A stretch of 42,922 bases of DNA, from positions 1 to 42,922 of the forward strand of contig CACMRS010000003.1 in the NCBI GenBank assembly GCA_902616165.1. The letters run 5' to 3'. The notes below the pieces were generated by a model. It did no database searches. It had not been told where the DNA came from and was given only the letters and a program-made list of their open reading frames with translations. Positions 8,593-16,985 of the stretch are shown here, piece after piece. Origin of the DNA: an uncultured Pelagibacteraceae bacterium. Lineage in GTDB: Bacteria > Pseudomonadota > Alphaproteobacteria > Pelagibacterales > Pelagibacteraceae. Positions within the stretch are counted from its first letter, which is position 1, and the number at the start of each line of letters is the position of its first letter. Made by a program: the position numbers and the translations under genes.

Positions 8593-8603
8593 AGGAATTT
8601 TAA

Positions 8604-9578
8604 ATGGCTATAAAAGCTCTAAGTTATATTGGAGTAAATTCAGATAAATTTGAAGACTGGTCTTATTACAGTCAAAAAAATTTAGGAATGCAACTAGTTG
8701 ATAGAGGAAAAGATATTTTATCTTTTCGAATGGATGATCAAAAACAACGTCTAACTATTACAGGTGATAAAGGAGATAATCTTGGATTTCTAGGTTGGGA
8801 AGTTGAAAATAAAAAAGACTTACAATCTTTTGCCTCAAAACTAGAAGAAAATAAAATTCAGGTAACTCAAGGAAAAAGTTCATTTGCTGATCAGAGATTT
8901 GTTGAGGATTTAATTTATTTTAATGATCCACAAGGAAATAGAATTGAATTGGTTTACAATCCAATGAACGATACCAATCCATTTAAACCAGGGCGTCCAA
9001 TTTCAGGATTTAAAACTGGTGCATTAGGCATGGGTCATGCTGTTGTTCATGTTAAAAAAATTGATGATTTGATACCATTTTATAAAGAGGTTTTAGGTTT
9101 TAAAATTAGTGACTACAGTCATACACCTATTTCTTTATGTTTTTTTCATGTTAACGGAAGACATCATAGTTTAGCGTTATTTGGATCAGGAAGAACAGGC
9201 TTCCATCATTTTATGGTAGAATACAATAGTCTTGATGATGTTGGTCAAGGATATGATTTGTTGCAATATGAAGACAATAAAATTGCTTACACTTTAGGCA
9301 GACACACAAATGATTATATGACCTCATTTTATTCAATAACACCATCAGGCTTTTTTATTGAAAATGGATGGGGTGGAAGAATTATTGATCCAAAAACATG
9401 GAAACCTATTGAAACTTTTGAGGGACCAAGTTTTTGGGGTCATGAAAGACTATATTTGCCAGATGAAGAAAGAATGAAATTTAGAAACAAAAGATTAGAA
9501 ACTGCTTCAGAAGGAAAACAAGCACCACTTTTTATTGATTGCCCTTGGTTATATTCAAATACTATAAACAAAAAATAA
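8604..9578 (+). CDS. Type I extradiol ring-cleavage dioxygenase (BphC-like, VOC superfamily)
   Basis: The 324-residue protein is made of two VOC modules, as in catechol 2,3-dioxygenase and BphC-type enzymes, which open catechols next to the two hydroxyls using Fe2+ (sometimes Mn2+) and O2. The C-terminal module keeps the metal triad: H145 in GMGHAVVHV, H202 (of H201-H202) in TGFHHFMVEY, and E253 in PSGFFIENGWGG. H188 in GRHHSLALF and Y243 in MTSFYSI fit the second-sphere His and Tyr. The N-terminal module has lost the metal residues, as usual. It follows dctP after a hairpin and precedes the flavin hydroxylase by 19 bases. The catecholic substrate is not identifiable. Confidence 0.88.
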   Translation: MAIKALSYIGVNSDKFEDWSYYSQKNLGMQLVDRGKDILSFRMDDQKQRLTITGDKGDNLGFLGWEVENKKDLQSFASKLEENKIQVTQGKSSFADQRFVEDLIYFNDPQGNRIELVYNPMNDTNPFKPGRPISGFKTGALGMGHAVVHVKKIDDLIPFYKEVLGFKISDYSHTPISLCFFHVNGRHHSLALFGSGRTGFHHFMVEYNSLDDVGQGYDLLQYEDNKIAYTLGRHTNDYMTSFYSITPSGFFIENGWGGRIIDPKTWKPIETFEGPSFWGHERLYLPDEERMKFRNKRLETASEGKQAPLFIDCPWLYSNTINKK

Positions 9579-9597
9579 CAGGATTATTATTTTGTAA

Positions 9598-11055
9598 ATG
9601 AAAAAGTATGATGTTGTAATTGTAGGTTTTGGTCCAACAGGTGGTACTTTAGCAAATTTATTAGCTCTGCATGGTTTCTCAATTTTAGTTTTGGAAAAAG
9701 AAAAAAGCTTTTATCCATTACCGAGAGCTGTACATTTTGATGATGAAGTAATGAGGGTGTTTGAAACAATTGGTATAACAAATACTTTTTTAAAATACAC
9801 AATAATTAATAAGGGAACAAAGTTTGTTGATAAAAAAAATAGAGTAATTTTAGATTGGCCAAGACCAAGAGAAATTACAGAAAATGGATGGTATCCTAGT
9901 TATAGATTTAACCAACCTGATTTAGAAAGAGAACTTAGAAAGAAACTAAAATCTTATAAAAAGGTTGAAATTAAACAAAGTTCTAATGTTAAAAAAATCA
10001 CAAATAAAAAAGATGAAGTAGATATTATATTTGAAGACATTAATTCAAAAAAAATATTTAATATAAAATCAAAATATTTAATTGGTTGTGATGGAGCTAA
10101 TTCGATAACAAGATCACAAATGAAGACAAAAATGAAAAATCTTGGTTTTACTCAAAAATGGGCAGTTATAGATTTAATATTAAAAAAAAATAAAAAAAAT
10201 TTACCAGATAGAACAATTCAATATTCAAATCCTACAAGACCAGCTACGTATTGTAGAAATGTAGGTAAAAGAAGAAGATGGGAGTTTGCAATTAAAAAAA
10301 CTGAAAAAATAGAAACCATTCTTTCTGATAAGTATATTTGGAATTTTTTAAAGCCTTGGCTTAAAAAACAAGAAGCTCGAATGGAGAGAAAAACAATATA
10401 TACGTTTCAATCAGCACTAGCTAGAAGATGGAAAAAAGGCAGAATTTTTTTAGCTGGAGATGCTGCTCACTTGATGCCACCATTTATGGGTCAAGGAATG
10501 TGTGCTGGTATAAGAGATGTTTCAAATCTTGCATGGAAGATTTCATATTGTTTAAATAACAAACATGATGATAAGCTTTTAAATACCTACCAATCTGAGA
10601 GATCTTCAAATGTTAAAGAGTATATTGAAACTACAATGCGTATGGGTGAGTTTGTAAATGCAGTAGGTAAATCTCCTATAACAAATAATATTTCTGCAGA
10701 TAGTGAAGGTAGAAAAAGTATGAAATCTATAAAACCCAAGCTTGGACTTGGTTTAGGTAAGCCAAAAGATAAATTTAGAGGAAACATTTTTCCACAATTT
10801 AAAAATAATGGAAAAAATTTAGATATAAAATTTTCAAGAAAACCAATTTTAGTTCTTTCAGACAAATTCAAACAATCATTATCAAATAAAATTAACTATT
10901 ATAGAAATAAAAGTAATACCAAGCTTTCAAGATATTTAGAAAAAGTGAATTGTGAAGGTTTAATTGTTAGACCTGATAGATTTATTCTTGCATCAATTAA
11001 AAACTTGAAAGATGTTAAATTAATAACAAAAAGAAATTTAAAATTATTAATTTAA
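9598..11055 (+). CDS. FAD-dependent aromatic hydroxylase (MhpA/PheA-like)
   Basis: The 485-residue class A flavin monooxygenase would hydroxylate a phenolic ring to a catechol using NAD(P)H and O2. The FAD dinucleotide fold is at the N-terminus (VVIVGFGPTGGT, residues 6-17). RAVHFDDEVMR is the MhpA-type flavin loop, YLIGCDGANSITR is the DG motif, and FLAGDAAHLMPPFMGQGM near residue 285 is the GD motif. The C-terminus ends in a short thioredoxin-like remnant (IVRPDRFIL). It is about 70 residues shorter than E. coli MhpA, mainly at the C-terminal end. It directly follows the ring-cleavage dioxygenase, which fits hydroxylation then cleavage. Its 3' end overlaps the convergent BKACE gene by nine bases. 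Confidence 0.9.
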   Translation: MKKYDVVIVGFGPTGGTLANLLALHGFSILVLEKEKSFYPLPRAVHFDDEVMRVFETIGITNTFLKYTIINKGTKFVDKKNRVILDWPRPREITENGWYPSYRFNQPDLERELRKKLKSYKKVEIKQSSNVKKITNKKDEVDIIFEDINSKKIFNIKSKYLIGCDGANSITRSQMKTKMKNLGFTQKWAVIDLILKKNKKNLPDRTIQYSNPTRPATYCRNVGKRRRWEFAIKKTEKIETILSDKYIWNFLKPWLKKQEARMERKTIYTFQSALARRWKKGRIFLAGDAAHLMPPFMGQGMCAGIRDVSNLAWKISYCLNNKHDDKLLNTYQSERSSNVKEYIETTMRMGEFVNAVGKSPITNNISADSEGRKSMKSIKPKLGLGLGKPKDKFRGNIFPQFKNNGKNLDIKFSRKPILVLSDKFKQSLSNKINYYRNKSNTKLSRYLEKVNCEGLIVRPDRFILASIKNLKDVKLITKRNLKLLI

Positions 11056-11832
11056 ATTTAAAAGCTCTTTAACTGCCTTTACTTTTGTGTGATTATTTGG
11101 AGCTATTTCACCATTTGGCATTAGCATTGAATTTTCAAATCCAATTCTAATTTTTCCATTTAAACTTATCGCTTTTTTTAGACAATCAATCTCTTCTTTG
11201 CCAAAAGCACAAACAGCCCAATCTGCATTAAAATTGTTATTATTTAGTTTATCTAAAAATAATGGAATTTTATTTGGATCACTTATTTTTCCAGAGTAGT
11301 GACCAATAACAAACAAACACCAGGTTCCATCTTTAGAAATTTTTCCTTTATTCAATAAATCAGAAAGTAAATCTAAATCTTCTGGTTCATAACATATGTG
11401 TTGAATTTTTGTCCCATTTTCGGTTAGAGATTGATATAATTTTATATCTTCTTCAGTTGGATTCCTTGAAGGTATCATCTCTCTTATTCCTATAGAGATA
11501 CCAGGAGGTGCTACCTCATATGCAAGATTTCTCATTTCACTTGGTGAGTATCTTCCAACAGCTTCTGTAGTTACTTGTAGATGCATGTTAGGGACACTTA
11601 ATTGTAAATCATTTAAAGCTTTCAAACACATTTCTGAACTTAGTATATGGTCGCCTTTTTCATCCCTTAGATGAAAATGTATTCCTTCTGCTCCTTCATC
11701 GAAACATAATTTTGCTGTTTCTACCACCTCATCAATGGTTACAGGAACCTCAATATGATCTTTTTTTTTTGGTCTCGCTCCATTAGGAGCTATCATAATT
11801 TTAGGTAAATTTTCTGGTTGATAAAAACTCAT
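11047..11832 (-). CDS. BKACE-family beta-keto acid cleavage enzyme
   Basis: The 261-residue protein belongs to the Kce/BKACE family (PF05853 type). These Zn enzymes condense a beta-keto acid with acetyl-CoA and split it into acetoacetate and a new CoA ester; the founding case is 3-keto-5-aminohexanoate cleavage in lysine fermentation. H52-x-H54 in GIHFHLRD are Zn ligands, and RIGFENSMLMPNGEIAPNN near residues 228-246 is the conserved late block with the catalytic-site Glu. The usual length is 270-310, so this is a compact member. Beside a ring-cleavage cluster it could act on a downstream keto acid, but BKACE substrates vary widely, so the substrate is open. Confidence 0.85.
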   Translation of the reverse strand: MSFYQPENLPKIMIAPNGARPKKKDHIEVPVTIDEVVETAKLCFDEGAEGIHFHLRDEKGDHILSSEMCLKALNDLQLSVPNMHLQVTTEAVGRYSPSEMRNLAYEVAPPGISIGIREMIPSRNPTEEDIKLYQSLTENGTKIQHICYEPEDLDLLSDLLNKGKISKDGTWCLFVIGHYSGKISDPNKIPLFLDKLNNNNFNADWAVCAFGKEEIDCLKKAISLNGKIRIGFENSMLMPNGEIAPNNHTKVKAVKELLNLN

Positions 11833-11835
11833 TAA

Positions 11836-12057
11836 TTAGCAACAACTGCAACTCTTCTTACTTTTTATTTGCTGATCCTCAGTTTTTGTATCTTCTATTT
11901 TTTTTTGCTCTTCTTCGATTGCTTTTTGTTTCTTTGAAATCTTATCTTCAAAATAATCATAAAGAGACGCAAAACCTAATTTAATGGCTCTTTTTTCCTC
12001 ATAATTTCTTCTCCCTTTAAGATTTTCAATTATTTTAACTATCTCCTGATTTTGCAT
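11836..12057 (-). CDS. Small charged protein with CSCC tail, function unknown
   Basis: This 73-residue protein is not one I recognise. Residues 1-37 look helical and basic (ENLKGRRNYEEKRAIKLGF, then LYDYFEDKI). Residues 38-65 are a very charged Lys/Glu/Gln helix that could form a coiled coil, and the chain ends KKSCSCC. The terminal cysteine cluster suggests metal or thiol chemistry. There is no signal peptide or membrane segment. It lies three bases upstream of the BKACE start, so the two are probably one transcript, and it starts 83 bases from divergent ureD. A link to nickel handling for urease is possible but unsupported. Confidence 0.7.
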   Translation of the reverse strand: MQNQEIVKIIENLKGRRNYEEKRAIKLGFASLYDYFEDKISKKQKAIEEEQKKIEDTKTEDQQIKSKKSCSCC

Positions 12058-12140
12058 GTGTCTTTTGTATTAAAAAAGACAAATAATTCAAGCTCTAAAA
12101 AATCACAAACTAAAAAATGGTGATTTTGTGCTAGGATAAC
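12058..12140. promoter_or_regulatory. Divergent control region upstream of the urease operon
   Basis: This 83-base region lies between the start codons of the CSCC protein (minus) and ureD (plus). It contains an inverted repeat: AAAATCAC at 12099-12106 and GTGATTTT at 12120-12127, eight perfect pairs separated by 13 bases, with an alternative CACAAA/TTTGTG pairing next to it. It could be a dimeric regulator site controlling urease, or a leader hairpin. An AGGA lies eight bases before the ureD ATG. Confidence 0.4.
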
Positions 12141-12953
12141 ATGATGAATATTAGTCAAAAAAAATTAGAAAAATCTAAAGGTAGATTAAAAATAAAAATA
12201 AAAGATCAAAATTTACAAAAACTTTATCAACAAGGATCTTCAAAAGCTTTAATGCCAGATTTTCATGAAAATTTAAAACAATTAATGCTTATAAATACTG
12301 CTGGTGGAATTACTAGCGGAGATGAATACAAATATGATATAGAGATTGATAAATCAAAACTTTGTATTTCAACTCAGGCAGCAGAAAAAATTTACAGTGG
12401 GTTTGGCAGTCCAGCAAACTTAGAAATTAATTTAAATTTATTAAATAATTCAAGTTTATTTTGGCTACCTAAAGAATTAATTTTATTTAATAATTGTAAT
12501 TTAAAAAGAAAAATAAATTTAAATTTATCTAAAGATTCAAATCTACTCCTTTGTGAAAATATAATTTTTGGACGTACTTCAATGAAGGAGATATTTGAAA
12601 AAGGATATTTTTCAGATTTTTGGAATATTAATATTGATAATAAATTAATTCATACTGAAGCAATAAATACAAATTTATTTGACAAAAAATATTTGAATAG
12701 TTTCTCGACATTAAATAATAATTCTGCAGTTGCGACAATTATTATTTTAGGAAATAACTTTTTGAATAATGTGAATAATCTATCTGAAACTCTCACAAAT
12801 AATGAAATTACAACTTCTAATTATTCTCATTGGGATAATAAATTGATCGTAAGACTTTTATCTAAAGATAGTTATAATCTTAAATTTGCAATTGATAAAA
12901 TTTTGTCTTATTTTTTTCAAGGTTCAAAAATACCAAAAATATGGAACATTTAA
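12141..12953 (+). CDS. ureD: Urease accessory protein UreD
   Basis: The 270-residue protein is the UreD/UreH chaperone that binds apo-urease and, with UreF and UreG, forms the complex that loads nickel. Family signs are LMLINTAGGITSGDEYKYDI near residue 50, STQAAEKIY, and LFWLPKELILF followed by ENIIFGRTSM. The gene opens the operon and begins with two consecutive ATGs; an AGGA precedes the first. It is very rich in Asn, Leu and Lys, reflecting A+T pressure. Its stop abuts the ureA ATG. The sequence is divergent, but position and motifs make the call secure. Confidence 0.9.
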   Translation: MMNISQKKLEKSKGRLKIKIKDQNLQKLYQQGSSKALMPDFHENLKQLMLINTAGGITSGDEYKYDIEIDKSKLCISTQAAEKIYSGFGSPANLEINLNLLNNSSLFWLPKELILFNNCNLKRKINLNLSKDSNLLLCENIIFGRTSMKEIFEKGYFSDFWNINIDNKLIHTEAINTNLFDKKYLNSFSTLNNNSAVATIIILGNNFLNNVNNLSETLTNNEITTSNYSHWDNKLIVRLLSKDSYNLKFAIDKILSYFFQGSKIPKIWNI

Positions 12954-13256
12954 ATGAAACTCACTCCTAGAGAAAAAGATAAACTTTTAATAAGTCTTGC
13001 AGCAATTGTTGCAAAAAATCGTTTATCAAAAGGTATTAAATTAAATTATCCAGAAGCTATAGCCTTAATAACAGATTTCGTAGTAGAGGGCGCAAGAGAA
13101 GGTAAAAGTGTTGCAGAACTTATGGAAGCAGGAGCTCATGTTGTTAAAAAAAAGGATTGTATGGAAGGCATTCCAGATATGGTGAAGGAAGTTCAAGTAG
13201 AAGCTACATTTCCTGATGGAACTAAATTAGTAACAGTGCACAAACCGATTAGGTGA
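12954..13256 (+). CDS. ureA: Urease gamma subunit
   Basis: The 100-residue protein has the usual length of the separate bacterial gamma subunit. [13 protein letters not shown] at the start, [28 protein letters not shown] and a [14 protein letters not shown] end are diagnostic. It assembles with UreB and UreC as (alpha-beta-gamma)3 in the cytoplasm and contributes no nickel ligands. The ATG follows the ureD stop directly, and ureB begins seven bases after its stop. Confidence 0.98.
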   Translation: MKLTPREKDKLLISLAAIVAKNRLSKGIKLNYPEAIALITDFVVEGAREGKSVAELMEAGAHVVKKKDCMEGIPDMVKEVQVEATFPDGTKLVTVHKPIR

Positions 13257-13263
13257 TAATATT

Positions 13264-13569
13264 ATGAGGCCAGGTGAAGTAATTACAAAAAACGAGGAAA
13301 TAGACTTAAATAAAGACTCTAAAGTTACTAAGATTAAAATTTCTAATGCTGGAGATAGACCTGTGCAAGTTGGAAGCCACTATCATTTTTTTGAAACTAA
13401 CGAGCATTTAGTTTTTGATAGAGAATTGTCATATGGAAAAAGATTAAATATACCATCAGGAACTGCTGTAAGATTTGAGCCGGGTCAATCTAAAGATGTT
13501 GAGCTTATAGAAATAAATGGATTAAAAAAAATATTTGGGTTCAACAAGAAAGTTATGGGTAATTTATAA
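13264..13569 (+). CDS. ureB: Urease beta subunit
   Basis: The 101-residue protein has the canonical beta-subunit blocks: RPGEV at the N-terminus, [28 protein letters not shown] and the C-terminal VMG. It is a separate polypeptide, not fused to UreA, as in most proteobacteria. Its last base overlaps the first base of ureC (TAATG), giving tight translational coupling. Confidence 0.98.
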   Translation: MRPGEVITKNEEIDLNKDSKVTKIKISNAGDRPVQVGSHYHFFETNEHLVFDRELSYGKRLNIPSGTAVRFEPGQSKDVELIEINGLKKIFGFNKKVMGNL

Positions 13570-15275
13570 TGACTAAAATTTCTAGAGCAGCATATGCAGA
13601 TATGTATGGGCCTACTACAGGAGATAAAGTTAGGCTTGCAGATACTGACTTATTTATTGAGGTTGAAAACGATCTAACCACTTATGGTGAAGAAGTTAAG
13701 TTTGGTGGTGGAAAAGTAATAAGAGACGGGATGGGCCAATCTCAAATTAGTAGAGAAAAAGGAGCTGCTGATACAGTTATTACTAATGCTTTAGTAGTTG
13801 ATGTGAATGGAATTTATAAAGCTGATGTAGGTTTAAAGGATGGAAAAATATTTGAAATTGGTAAAGCTGGCAATCCAGATACTCAATCAAAAGTAAATAT
13901 TATTATTGGTCCAGGAACAGAAATAATTGCTGGTGAAGGAAAAATTTTAACGGCAGGAGGTTTTGACAGTCATATTCATTATATATGTCCTCAACAAATT
14001 GATGATGCTTTGCATTCAGGTATTACAACCATGCTTGGAGGAGGTACTGGACCGGCTCATGGAACACTTGCAACAACGTGTACACCCGGACCATGGCATA
14101 TACAGAGAATGATACAATCTGCTGATGGTTTTTCTATGAATTTAGCTTTTGCAGGAAAAGGAAATTCCTCATTGCCAGAAGGTCTTGAAGAACAAATTCT
14201 AGCTGGAGCTTCAGCTTTAAAATTACATGAGGATTGGGGGACAACTCCTGGAGCGATTGATAATTGTTTGAATATTGCTGACAAAAATGATGTACAGGTA
14301 ATGATCCATACAGATACACTTAATGAAAGTGGGTTTGTAGAAAATACTATCAAAGCAATAAACAAAAGAACTATACATGCGTTTCATACAGAGGGTGCTG
14401 GTGGTGGACATGCACCAGATATAATTAAAGTTTGTGGAGAAGAGTACGTTATTCCTTCTTCAACAAACCCTACTAGACCATACACAGTTAATACAATAGA
14501 AGAACATTTGGATATGTTGATGGTTTGTCATCATCTCGATAAATCTATTCCAGAGGATGTAGCATTTGCTGAAAGTAGAATAAGAAGAGAAACAATTGCA
14601 GCAGAAGATATTCTTCATGACATGGGAGCCTTTTCAATTATTGCATCAGATAGCCAGGCTATGGGTAGAGTTGGAGAAGTTATTATTAGAACTTGGCAAA
14701 CTGCACATAAAATGAAAGTTCAAAGAGGTAGTCTACCAGAGGAAAAAGGGGATAATGATAACTTTAGAGTTAAAAGATATTTAGCAAAATATACAATTAA
14801 TCCTGCAATTGCTCATGGGATTTCAAAACATATTGGTAGTATTGAAAAAAATAAACGTGCGGATTTAGTTTTATGGGACCCAGCATTTTTTGGAGTTAAA
14901 CCTGAGATGATATTGATAGGTGGAAGTATAGCTTGTGCTCAAATGGGAGATCCAAATGCATCAATTCCAACTCCACAGCCAGTATATACTAGACCAATGT
15001 TTTCATCATTTGGAACTTCTTTAGAAAAATCTTCAGTAATTTTCACGAGTAAATTGGCTCTTGAAAAAAATTCATTTAAAGATGCAAGCATAAGAAAAGA
15101 TTTATTGCCTGTAGAAAATACAAGAACTATTTCTAAAAAAGATATGATTTTAAATAACAAGTGTCCAAAGATTGAAGTTAATCCTGAAACATATGAGGTA
15201 AAAGCTGATGGAGCAATAATTACTTGTGAACCAGCTAAAGAACTTCCTTTAGCACAAAGATATTTTATTTTTTAG
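13569..15275 (+). CDS. ureC: Urease alpha (catalytic) subunit
   Basis: The 568-residue catalytic subunit hydrolyses urea to ammonia and carbamate at a di-nickel centre. All expected residues are present at a +1 offset from the Klebsiella numbering: H135 and H137 (DSHIHY), the lysine to be carbamylated K218 (ALKLHED), H247 (MIHTD), H273 (AFHTEG), the flap cysteine C320 (MVCHH) and D361 (ASDSQAMGR). Nothing suggests loss of activity. It would give the cell ammonium from urea, a plausible nitrogen source in the surface ocean. It is followed by ureE after three bases. Confidence 0.98.
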   Translation: MTKISRAAYADMYGPTTGDKVRLADTDLFIEVENDLTTYGEEVKFGGGKVIRDGMGQSQISREKGAADTVITNALVVDVNGIYKADVGLKDGKIFEIGKAGNPDTQSKVNIIIGPGTEIIAGEGKILTAGGFDSHIHYICPQQIDDALHSGITTMLGGGTGPAHGTLATTCTPGPWHIQRMIQSADGFSMNLAFAGKGNSSLPEGLEEQILAGASALKLHEDWGTTPGAIDNCLNIADKNDVQVMIHTDTLNESGFVENTIKAINKRTIHAFHTEGAGGGHAPDIIKVCGEEYVIPSSTNPTRPYTVNTIEEHLDMLMVCHHLDKSIPEDVAFAESRIRRETIAAEDILHDMGAFSIIASDSQAMGRVGEVIIRTWQTAHKMKVQRGSLPEEKGDNDNFRVKRYLAKYTINPAIAHGISKHIGSIEKNKRADLVLWDPAFFGVKPEMILIGGSIACAQMGDPNASIPTPQPVYTRPMFSSFGTSLEKSSVIFTSKLALEKNSFKDASIRKDLLPVENTRTISKKDMILNNKCPKIEVNPETYEVKADGAIITCEPAKELPLAQRYFIF

Positions 15276-15278
15276 CTT

Positions 15279-15722
15279 ATGGATAATTGTTTTTTAATAG
15301 TAAATAAAATAGCTAAAAATAAAGCAAAAGATCACATTTCTTTATCTTATGATGAGCGATTTTTGAGAAGAAAAAAACTTGTTTCAGATAATGGTTTTGA
15401 GTTTTTAGTAAATTTACCAGAGACAAAATCACTTTCAGAAAATCAAGCATTTAGACTTCAAAGTGGGAACTTGATTTTAATAAAAAACAAAAAGGAAAGT
15501 TTGCTTGAAATAACAGGAAAAAATTTAATGCAATTAATTTGGCATATTGGAAATAGACATATGCCATGCCAAATTGAAAAAGATAGAATTTTCATTCAGT
15601 ATGATGAAGTAATAAGAAAAATGATATTAAAATTAGGTGGAAAGGTTAAGAAAGTTTTAAGACCTTTTAAACCAGAGGGAGGAGCATATGGAATTGGTAG
15701 AACCCATAGCCATAAACACTAA
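15279..15722 (+). CDS. ureE: Urease accessory protein UreE (nickel metallochaperone)
   Basis: The 147-residue protein delivers nickel to the UreG-UreF-UreD-apourease complex. The LQLIWHIGNRHMPCQIEKD-type block near residues 85-105 (here LMQLIWHIGNRHMPCQIE) carries the conserved metal-binding His, and PEGGAYG near the end is also typical. The C-terminal tail is short (HSHKH), far less His-rich than in Klebsiella, so nickel storage capacity is low. It overlaps ureF by 35 bases. Confidence 0.95.
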   Translation: MDNCFLIVNKIAKNKAKDHISLSYDERFLRRKKLVSDNGFEFLVNLPETKSLSENQAFRLQSGNLILIKNKKESLLEITGKNLMQLIWHIGNRHMPCQIEKDRIFIQYDEVIRKMILKLGGKVKKVLRPFKPEGGAYGIGRTHSHKH

Positions 15723-16368
15723 AATAAAAAGCAAAAAAAATTTAAAAGAAGTTTTGCAAATTCTTCAAACTTGGTTTTCACCGTCATTTCCTGTTGGAAG
15801 TTTTTCATATTCTCATGGTTTAGAGGCAATGATTAATGATAATTTAATTAGGTCAAAAGAGGATATTTTAGATTATTTGAAATGTATTTTAAAACATGGA
15901 ACTTGTAAAAATGATGTAATTTTAATGAAATATACCTTTGAAGGAGAAAAGTTAAATGAATTAGCTCTATCTCTTTGTCCATCCAAAGAAAGAAAAATTG
16001 AGTCTATTGAAATGGGTAATGCTTTTAGAAAAGTTTTATCTGATAGTTGGGATTTTAAACTTCCTGATAATACTGCATATCCAATCGCTGTTGCTAAAGC
16101 AGCTAAACATTTTGACGTACCTTTAAATTTAACGATAGTATCTTATCTACAATCTTTTGTATCAAATCTAATAAACGTTTGTATTAAACATATACCAATT
16201 GGACAAAAAATTGGTCAAGACTGTATAATTCAGACTTATGAATTAATAAGAGATATTGAAAAAGAAAGTGAAAATTTAAATTTAGAAGACTTAGGTGGAA
16301 TTTGTTTTAATAGTGATATCTATAGTATCAAGCATGAAAATTTGAAAACAAGAATCTATAAAACATGA
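15688..16368 (+). CDS. ureF: Urease accessory protein UreF
   Basis: The 226-residue all-helical protein has the UreF signature [20 protein letters not shown] near residues 27-46 and GNAFRKVL in the middle. UreF bridges UreD and UreG and gates the GTPase during nickel insertion. The chosen ATG lies inside ureE; the next plausible start is well downstream and would cut the conserved helix, so the 35-base overlap is probably real. It overlaps ureG by four bases. Confidence 0.95.
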   Translation: MELVEPIAINTKIKSKKNLKEVLQILQTWFSPSFPVGSFSYSHGLEAMINDNLIRSKEDILDYLKCILKHGTCKNDVILMKYTFEGEKLNELALSLCPSKERKIESIEMGNAFRKVLSDSWDFKLPDNTAYPIAVAKAAKHFDVPLNLTIVSYLQSFVSNLINVCIKHIPIGQKIGQDCIIQTYELIRDIEKESENLNLEDLGGICFNSDIYSIKHENLKTRIYKT

Positions 16369-16976
16369 AAAATATAAATGGACCATTAAAAGTTGGAATA
16401 GGCGGACCTGTTGGTGCAGGAAAGACAAGTCTGACTGCTGAATTGTGTAAATTTTTTTCAAAGAAAATTTCTATGGCTGTAATATCAAACGATATTTATA
16501 CAAAAGAGGATGCAGAATTTTTAATGAAAGTTCAAGCTTTACCTCTTGAGAGAATTAAAGGAGTTGAAACAGGAGGATGTCCACATACAGCGATCCGTGA
16601 AGATGCTTCAATTAATATGCTTGCTGTGGAAAACATGAAAAAAAAATTTCCTGATCTTGATTTGATTTTAATTGAGTCTGGTGGAGATAATTTAGCAGCA
16701 ACTTTTAGTCCAGAACTAGTTGATTTATCTATTTATGTTATTGATGTTGGTATGGGTGGAGATATCCCCAGAAAAGGTGGTCCTGCCATTCAAAAATCAG
16801 ACTTATTAATTATCAATAAGACTGATTTAGCTCCTCATGTCGATGTTAATCTTGAAACCATGAAAAAAGACGTAAAAAAAGCCAGAAACGGCTTACCTTA
16901 TGTTTTTTGTCAGATGAAAAAGCAAATAGGTGTCGAAGATGTTGCTAAATTTTTATTTTCATCAGGTGGACTATAG
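16365..16976 (+). CDS. ureG: Urease accessory GTPase UreG
   Basis: The 203-residue SIMIBI-class GTPase powers nickel insertion into urease. The Walker A P-loop [10 protein letters not shown] lies near residues 13-22, [13 protein letters not shown] contains the nickel-binding Cys-Pro-His motif, LIESGGDN is the Walker B region, and [10 protein letters not shown] gives guanine specificity. It overlaps ureF by four bases (ATGA) and is the last gene of the operon. The convergent umuC ends nine bases away; the gap holds only a weak TAGAT/ATCTA hairpin. Confidence 0.98.
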   Translation: MKNINGPLKVGIGGPVGAGKTSLTAELCKFFSKKISMAVISNDIYTKEDAEFLMKVQALPLERIKGVETGGCPHTAIREDASINMLAVENMKKKFPDLDLILIESGGDNLAATFSPELVDLSIYVIDVGMGGDIPRKGGPAIQKSDLLIINKTDLAPHVDVNLETMKKDVKKARNGLPYVFCQMKKQIGVEDVAKFLFSSGGL

Positions 16977-16985
16977 ATTTTTGAT

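Noticed and set aside
14057-14411. Three overlapping minus-strand open frames inside ureC
   Set aside because: ureC is unmistakable here with its catalytic residues; the antisense frames show no motifs or start signals.
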